Source: Hydrogenophaga palleronii_A (GTDB lineage Bacteria > Pseudomonadota > Gammaproteobacteria > Burkholderiales > Burkholderiaceae_C). From it: a DNA stretch of 64,000 bases. Below the pieces are notes generated by a model, which was given only the letters and a program-made list of their open reading frames with translations, was not told where the DNA came from and ran no database searches. Location: positions 201,313-265,312 of the forward strand of contig NZ_JAVDWU010000010.1 in NCBI RefSeq assembly GCF_031457455.1, given 5' to 3'. Both the position numbers and the translations under genes were made by a program. Below are positions 58,721-64,000 of this stretch, piece by piece (within the stretch, counting starts at the first letter, position 1; each line of letters begins with the position of its first letter).

Positions 58721-59908
58721 GTGATCGTCACACCCCAAACGCGCCGTTTCACCGACCCATTGCCATTGCAAAGCGGTGCGGTCTTGCCGGCCTACGAACT
58801 GGTCTATGAGACCTATGGCACGCTCAATGTCGGGCGCACGAACGCCGTGCTGGTCTGTCACGCGCTCAACGCCTCCCACCATGTGGCCGGCTGGCATGCA
58901 GACGCCAGCGGCCAGCCCCTGGCGCGCAGCGAAGGCTGGTGGAACAACATGATCGGTCCCGGCAAGCCGGTGGACACCGATCGCTATTTCGTGGTGAGCG
59001 TCAACAACCTGGGTTCCTGTTTCGGCAGCACCGGCCCCACCCACATCAACCCTGCCACGGGCCAGCCCTGGGGAGCCGACTTTCCGGTGGTGACGGTGGA
59101 AGACTGGGTACATGCGCAGGCGCGCCTGCTCGACGCGCTGGGCATCGAGACCCTGGCGGCCGTGATGGGCGGCAGCCTGGGGGGCATGCAGACCCTTTCC
59201 TGGACGCTGCAGTACCCCGATCGCGTGCGGCACGCGGTGGTGGTGGCCAGCGCGCCCAATCTCACGGCCGAGAACATCGCCTTCAACGAAGTCGCCCGCC
59301 GCGCCATCGTGACCGACCCGGATTTTTTGGGTGGGCATTACCTGCGCGAAGGCACCCTGCCCCGCCGTGGCCTGCGCATCGCCCGCATGATCGGCCACAT
59401 CACCTACCTCAGTGATGACGTGATGAACGAGAAATTCGGGAGATCGCTCAGACCTGCCGATGACGAAGACCCGGCGGCCGTGGCCGAACTCGCCTACCGA
59501 TACAGCACACTAGACGTGGAATTCCAGATCGAGAGCTACCTGCGCTACCAGGGCGACAAGTTCAGCGAGTACTTCGATGCCAACACCTACTTGTTGATCA
59601 CCCGTGCGCTCGATTACTTCGACCCCGCGCGTGCCTTCGATGGCAACCTCAGCGCCGCCCTGGCCCGCGCGCGCGCGAAGTTCCTGCTGATCAGCTTCAC
59701 CACCGACTGGCGCTTTTCACCCGCGCGCAGCCGAGAAATGGTCAAGGCCTTGCTGGAAAACCGGCGCGAAGTGAGCTATTGCGAAATCGACGCGCCGCAT
59801 GGGCACGACGCCTTCCTGCTCGACGATGCGCGCTACCACCACGCTGTGCGTGCGTACTTTGATCGCACGGTGGGTGAATCGCTGACCGCGGAGGTGGCCC
59901 ATGGCTGA
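58721..59908 (+). CDS. metX: homoserine O-acyltransferase MetX
   Basis: 395 residues from GTG 58721; GAGGTG lies ~8 bp upstream. Alpha/beta hydrolase: LVCHALNASHHVAG, nucleophile GGSLGGMQTLSW, Asp in LLISFTTDWRFSPARSREMV and His in DAPHGHDAFLLDD. Provides O-acylhomoserine (probably acetyl) for MetY at 18.8 kb. Overlaps metW by 8 bp. The upstream in-frame extension is not part of the protein. Confidence 0.95.
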   Translation: MIVTPQTRRFTDPLPLQSGAVLPAYELVYETYGTLNVGRTNAVLVCHALNASHHVAGWHADASGQPLARSEGWWNNMIGPGKPVDTDRYFVVSVNNLGSCFGSTGPTHINPATGQPWGADFPVVTVEDWVHAQARLLDALGIETLAAVMGGSLGGMQTLSWTLQYPDRVRHAVVVASAPNLTAENIAFNEVARRAIVTDPDFLGGHYLREGTLPRRGLRIARMIGHITYLSDDVMNEKFGRSLRPADDEDPAAVAELAYRYSTLDVEFQIESYLRYQGDKFSEYFDANTYLLITRALDYFDPARAFDGNLSAALARARAKFLLISFTTDWRFSPARSREMVKALLENRREVSYCEIDAPHGHDAFLLDDARYHHAVRAYFDRTVGESLTAEVAHG

Positions 59909-60482
59909 ACATGACGTGATGGATTCGATCGCCCGGCTGGTGCCACCAGGTTCGCGGGTGCTCGATCTGGGTTGTGGCGATGGCGCAATGATGGCCCATT
60001 TGCAGGCCACGCGAGGCTGCACCGGCTATGGCGTGGAGATCGACGACGCCAAGGTGCTCGCCTGCATCAAACGTGGCGTGAACGTGTTGCAGCTGAACCT
60101 GGAAGACGGCCTGACCATGTTCGAAGACGACGCTTTCGACGTGGTGCTGCAGATCGACACCTTGCAACACCTGCGCAACACCGAGACGATGCTGCGTGAA
60201 ACCGCGCGCGTGGGTCGTATTGGCGTGGTGGCCTTTCCCAACTTCGCGCACTGGCCCAACCGGCTGGCCGTGCTGCAAGGCCGCATGCCCGTGACCCGGC
60301 GCCTGCCCTACCAGTGGTACGACACGCCCAACATCCGGGTCGGCACGCATGCGGACTTCGAGGTGCTGGCGCGCAGCTGCGGTCTGACCATCGTCGACAG
60401 TTTTGGGTTGCACCAGGGTCAAGAAGTGCGCACGTTGCCCAACCTCATGGCCAGCACGGCCGTGTTCAAGTTTTCGAACTGA
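59901..60482 (+). CDS. metW: methionine biosynthesis protein MetW
   Basis: 193 residues, SAM-dependent methyltransferase fold: SRVLDLGCGDGAMMAHLQ and VVLQIDTLQHLRNTETML, PNFAHWPNRLAVLQGRMPVT. MetW interacts with MetX and is essential for its activity in some bacteria. Overlaps metX by 8 bp; same SAM-II-controlled message. Confidence 0.95.
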   Translation: MAEHDVMDSIARLVPPGSRVLDLGCGDGAMMAHLQATRGCTGYGVEIDDAKVLACIKRGVNVLQLNLEDGLTMFEDDAFDVVLQIDTLQHLRNTETMLRETARVGRIGVVAFPNFAHWPNRLAVLQGRMPVTRRLPYQWYDTPNIRVGTHADFEVLARSCGLTIVDSFGLHQGQEVRTLPNLMASTAVFKFSN

Positions 60483-60646
60483 CTTTTTCTGCCTGCGTGG
60501 TTTGCCGCGGTTGCCAGTGCACCCGCACGCAAGCTTTCAAAGTAGAGGTAAAGGCGTGACTTATCTCGCTTCAGAAGCCGCACAGCCACGCCGATGGTGA
60601 TGCAATAAGCACCTGGGTTCTTGAGCGTCAGGAGGGGGGTGGATGC

Positions 60647-61936
60647 TTGTACCGCAAGCACATGGACGAGGCACTGGCGGCCTACGAAAAGCGGCTGTTC
60701 ACGCCCGAGGCCAAGGCCCACTTCACCACCTTGCCGCCGCTGCTCTCCGAATTCTGGAAAGTCGGTGGCGCGAACATCGCCCTGATCCAGGAGGGCAAGA
60801 AAGAAGAAGCGTTTGCCTACCTGGTGGACGTGACCATCCCGGCGCGCAATCGGCTCCTCGACGCGTTCAGCAGTGGCCTTGACATCCAGACCAAAGGGCT
60901 GAGCAGCGACATCAGCCAGATTCGAAAGGACGCGACCAGCACGTCCAACCTGATCGCGGGTCTGGCAGGCACGCTGTTGGTCGCCATGATGGGCTTTTCT
61001 GCGTATGTCGCGTCGGTGCTGCGTCGGCGTGTGACCGCCACGCAGGCGGTGGCCGAGCGTGTGCGCGATGGCGACCTGACCACTGCCGTGGTGGACGACG
61101 CACGCGACGAATTCACGCCATTGTTGGCCACCATGAAAGACATGCAGACCTCGCTCACCCGTGTGGTGACCCAGGTGCGCCAGGGGGCCGACAACGTGGC
61201 TTCTGCCAGCGCAGAAATCGCGCAGGGCAACAGCGATCTCTCCAGCCGCACCGAGCAACAGGCCTCGGCGCTGGAGCAGACCTCTGCCTCCATGGAACAG
61301 ATGGGCTCGACCGCCAGTCAGAACGCCGACAACGCCCGCCAGGCCAACCAGCTCGCTGCCAGCGCCAGCTCTGTGGCCGTTCAGGGCGGAGAAGTGGTGA
61401 GCCGCGTGGTGCAGACGATGAAGGACATCAACGACAGCAGCAAGAAGATCAGCGACATCATCGGCGTGATCGATGGCATCGCCTTCCAGACCAACATCCT
61501 TGCCCTGAACGCGGCGGTGGAAGCCGCGCGTGCCGGTGAGCAGGGCCGGGGCTTTGCGGTGGTGGCTGGCGAGGTGCGCAACCTGGCGCAGCGCAGTGCC
61601 GAGGCGGCCAAGGAGATCAAGGGCTTGATCGGCGCCAGTGTGGAGCGCGTTGAGCAAGGCACGCGGCTGGTGGACCAGGCAGGCACCACCATGCAAGAGA
61701 TCGTGACGTCCATCCAGCGCGTGACCGATATCGTGGGCGAGATCAGCAGCGCCAGCACCGAACAGAGCGCGGGGGTGGGGCAGGTGAGCGAGGCTGTGAG
61801 CCAGATGGATCAGACCACGCAGCAAAACGCCGCGTTGGTCGAAGAAAGCGCCGCTGCCGCGTCCAGCCTGCAACAGCAGGCCCAGCAACTGGTGCAGGCT
61901 GTGAGCGTGTTCAGGCTGGGTGCCCAGCTCCACTGA
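60647..61936 (+). CDS. methyl-accepting chemotaxis protein, N-terminally truncated
   Basis: 429 residues in frame from TTG 60647, but the first TM helix and most of the four-helix periplasmic sensor are missing: the frame begins in YRKHMDEALAAYEKRLFTPE. What remains is the last sensor helices, TM2 (SNLIAGLAGTLLVAMMGFSA), HAMP and the full methyl-accepting signalling domain (EAARAGEQGRGFAVVAGEVR). No plausible ATG or signal helix upstream; unrelated sequence replaces it. Probably a decaying or deleted gene, or needing an alternative start. Confidence 0.6.
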   Translation: MYRKHMDEALAAYEKRLFTPEAKAHFTTLPPLLSEFWKVGGANIALIQEGKKEEAFAYLVDVTIPARNRLLDAFSSGLDIQTKGLSSDISQIRKDATSTSNLIAGLAGTLLVAMMGFSAYVASVLRRRVTATQAVAERVRDGDLTTAVVDDARDEFTPLLATMKDMQTSLTRVVTQVRQGADNVASASAEIAQGNSDLSSRTEQQASALEQTSASMEQMGSTASQNADNARQANQLAASASSVAVQGGEVVSRVVQTMKDINDSSKKISDIIGVIDGIAFQTNILALNAAVEAARAGEQGRGFAVVAGEVRNLAQRSAEAAKEIKGLIGASVERVEQGTRLVDQAGTTMQEIVTSIQRVTDIVGEISSASTEQSAGVGQVSEAVSQMDQTTQQNAALVEESAAAASSLQQQAQQLVQAVSVFRLGAQLH

Positions 61937-61956
61937 GTGGCTGCTTACTCAAGAAA

Positions 61957-61982
61957 AGGGCGCCTCTGAAGGCGCCTTTTTC
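61957..61982 (+). terminator. Rho-independent terminator after MCP
   Basis: GGCGCC/GGCGCC stem (extended by one T-A pair) with loop CTGA and TTTTT tail, about 20 bp after the MCP stop. Confidence 0.88.
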
Positions 61983-62146
61983 TTTCGCCTGCTAGTCGCT
62001 GGCATGGCGAACAACGTCAACGAAGGTATTCAAACACAGGTTAAACGCTGTATTGCCAGCGCTTTCGTGACTTTATTGCACCTTCAGTTGACGCTCATCC
62101 GGCCGATATTCCATGGACCAATCCGCTTTTATTGAGGACTTCCACC

Positions 62147-62671
62147 ATGGACATGCGCAACGACGCCAATCACATCGCTCGCCACGACAGCGCGCGCGCG
62201 GCCGCCCAGAAAGCCGCGGCCGAATTCCTGACCTTTCGCCTGGGTGCAGAGGAATACGGCATCGACATCCTGCGCGTGCAGGAGATCCGCTCGTATGAAG
62301 AGCCCACGCGCATCGCCAACGCACCCCACTTCATCAAAGGCGTGGTCAACCTGCGCGGCGTGATCGTGCCGGTGGTGGACCTGCGCATCAAGCTCGGTTG
62401 CGAGAAGGTGGAATACAACGGCTTCACCGTGGTGATCGTGCTCAATGTGCGCGGCCGCGTGGTGGGTGCGGTGGTGGACTCGGTGTCTGACGTGCTCGAA
62501 CTCGCGGGCGACCTGATCAAGCCTGCGCCAGAGATGAACGCCACCGTGGACACCGGCTTCATCACCGGCATTGCCAGCGTGGGTGAGCGCATGCTGATCC
62601 TCATGGACATCGAAGCCCTCATGTCCAGCGCCGACATGGGCCTCATGGATACCAGTCAGGTGCTGCAGTAA
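62147..62671 (+). CDS. cheW: chemotaxis coupling protein CheW
   Basis: 174 residues from ATG 62147 with TGAGGA 10 bp upstream. CheW SH3-like folds: EFLTFRLGAEEYGIDILRVQ, EIRSYEEPTRIANAPHFIKG, VVNLRGVIVPVVDLR and TGFITGIASVGERMLILMDI. Couples receptors to CheA. It lies between two MCP genes. Confidence 0.96.
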   Translation: MDMRNDANHIARHDSARAAAQKAAAEFLTFRLGAEEYGIDILRVQEIRSYEEPTRIANAPHFIKGVVNLRGVIVPVVDLRIKLGCEKVEYNGFTVVIVLNVRGRVVGAVVDSVSDVLELAGDLIKPAPEMNATVDTGFITGIASVGERMLILMDIEALMSSADMGLMDTSQVLQ

Positions 62672-62725
62672 TTCACTGCCCGTTTCCCATTCTTCTTCCT
62701 GTCACAGAAGCCATAAGGAGTCGGC

Positions 62726-64000
62726 ATGAGTCCGTCCGTTTCAAAAACTCCGTCGGTGGCGCGTCGCGTTGCCTTGTTGTCCGTTGCCCTGCTCGCCGGC
62801 GTGCTGATTGTGGTCAGCACCGTGATGGCCGTGGCCATGGAAAGCACTTCCCGAGAGCGGCAGGTGGAATGGATGGGCGACAAGGCGGAGTCGATTGCCG
62901 GTTCGATCGATGCGTTTGACGGCACCGCGCGGATGATGACCGATCGGGCGTACCGGCCGTTCCGTCAGAAATTCGCCGACAAGTTCGATCTGGATGAAGA
63001 GGCCGGCATGCTTAAGGGCTGGGGCATGTTGCTCAACGACGATTTCACCGAGGTGGACAGTTTCCATGCGCAGAACGGTGGCGTGGCCACCATCTTCATG
63101 CGCAAGGGCGATGACTTCGAGCGCATCAGCACTTCGCTGAAAAAGGCCGATGGCGAGCGCGCCATGGGCACGCTGCTGGACCGCACCCACCCGGCGTACC
63201 CATTGATGCTGGAAGGCAAGACCTACACCGGGCGCGCCGTGCTGTTTGGCAAGCCCTACATGACGCATTACGAAGCCGTCCGCAACGAAGCCGGCGCGGT
63301 CGTGGGCATCTTGTTCATCGGGTTCGATATTGCCGATTTCCAGGCCTCGCTGGACAAACTGGTGGGTGAAGCCAGGTTCTTCGAATCGGGTGGCAGCTAT
63401 GTCATCGATCCAAGGAAGTCCAACGCCGACGCCATTTTCATTTCGCACCCCACCGCCTCCGGCAAGAAGGTGCTGGAAGTGAACCCACAGGCCGATGCCT
63501 TCCTCACCGAGATGCGGAATTCTTCCGACGGCTTCGTGCGCAACGCCACAGCCCTCTTCAATGCCAACGCCTCTTCTCCATGGGCCGTCATGCGTGCGTC
63601 GCAGGCGGGTGGCTGGTGGGTCGTGGCCGAAGTGTCCGACGATGAAGCCATGGCGTCGTTCTGGGACTCCATCTACGCGTTCTGGGCCATGCTGGCTGCC
63701 GTGACCGCCCTGCTGGGTGTTGCCATGTACGCCCTGGTGCGCCGCAACGTCAGCCGCCCATTGGCCGACCTGACGGTCGCCGTCACCACGGTGGCCCAAG
63801 GCGATCTGTCCAAGGCGTTCCGTTCCGACCGCAAGGACGAGATCGGTGTGCTGGTGCGCGAGGTCGAGAACATGCGCCAACGCTTCGTCGCCATCATCCG
63901 CGATCTGCGCAGCGCCACGGACAGCATCAACACGGCGTCGCTGGAGATTGCCTCGGGCAACCAGGACCTGTCTGCACGCACCGAACAGGCCGCGAGCAAC
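62726..64000 (+). CDS. methyl-accepting chemotaxis protein, Cache-type (partial, continues beyond window)
   Basis: 425 codons in the window. TM1 ~16-38 (ALLSVALLAGVLIVVSTVMA), large periplasmic region of Cache_3-Cache_2 type (FAGRAVLFGKPYMTHYEAVR-like GRAVLFGKPYMTHYEAV, GILFIGFDIADFQASLDKLV), TM2 ~320-342, HAMP (RPLADLTVAVTTVAQGDLSK) and the start of the signalling domain. AAGGAG precedes the start. Unlike the upstream MCP it is intact up to the window edge. Confidence 0.93.
   Translation, partial: MSPSVSKTPSVARRVALLSVALLAGVLIVVSTVMAVAMESTSRERQVEWMGDKAESIAGSIDAFDGTARMMTDRAYRPFRQKFADKFDLDEEAGMLKGWGMLLNDDFTEVDSFHAQNGGVATIFMRKGDDFERISTSLKKADGERAMGTLLDRTHPAYPLMLEGKTYTGRAVLFGKPYMTHYEAVRNEAGAVVGILFIGFDIADFQASLDKLVGEARFFESGGSYVIDPRKSNADAIFISHPTASGKKVLEVNPQADAFLTEMRNSSDGFVRNATALFNANASSPWAVMRASQAGGWWVVAEVSDDEAMASFWDSIYAFWAMLAAVTALLGVAMYALVRRNVSRPLADLTVAVTTVAQGDLSKAFRSDRKDEIGVLVREVENMRQRFVAIIRDLRSATDSINTASLEIASGNQDLSARTEQAASN

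Overview
This window is high-GC chromosomal DNA of a Burkholderiales bacterium, most likely Comamonadaceae (Hydrogenophaga-like; inferred from protein style and gene order, not tested by search). It contains the putative replication-origin neighbourhood: dnaA, dnaN and gyrB run leftward and rpmH, rnpA, yidD, yidC and mnmE run rightward from a short intergenic stretch with two DnaA boxes near 45.9 kb.

Layout. 1-10 kb: ordinary accessory metabolism (partial topoisomerase IB, a DUF421 membrane protein, a second IF-1 gene, an SDR, a patatin, DAHP synthase, a LysR/NAD(P)-binding pair, a DnaQ-like exonuclease, PhnA, a nitroreductase-like enzyme). 10-18.1 kb: a complete RNA-repair/Ro system. It comprises divergent rtcR, a sigma-54 promoter, a Ro60-like rsr gene, a cluster of four Y-RNA-like structures (two with tRNA-like arms, one a complete circularly permuted tRNA-like domain), rtcB, a HEPN-motif protein, a Pol-beta-type nucleotidyltransferase and rtcA. 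This is the most interesting part of the window. 18-24.4 kb: ferredoxin, CoA-binding protein, MetY, then a two-component/stress cluster (histidine kinase, receiver-only protein, two BON lipoproteins, CsbD, LuxR-type regulator). 24.8-27 kb: phospholipase D/cardiolipin synthase-like lipoprotein and two small envelope-stress proteins. 27-36.7 kb: a glycosidase, LysR/PACE efflux, thioesterase, a MATE pump with a TetR regulator and two matching operators, acylphosphatase, a NYN/OST-HTH protein and a HipBA toxin-antitoxin pair.

36.77-40.46 kb is a segment bounded by near-identical 25-bp inverted repeats of IS21-like appearance. It carries a GH74-type secreted xyloglucanase instead of transposase genes, and sits between hipBA and gyrB. 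40.5-50.2 kb is the origin/core region. 50.3-57.7 kb holds a cyclic-nucleotide-binding protein, apt, a KefB/C-type antiporter, and the Kdo/LPS genes kdsD, kdsC and lptC. 57.8-60.5 kb has a glycine-rich RRM protein and the methionine operon metX-metW behind a SAM-II riboswitch with a terminator. 60.6-64 kb is chemotaxis: an N-terminally truncated MCP, cheW, and a Cache-type MCP running off the window.

A roughly 100-bp GC-rich palindromic repeat family recurs at least six times between genes, four of the five loci lying between convergent gene pairs. One relative is inserted in frame in the nucleotidyltransferase gene of the RNA-repair operon.
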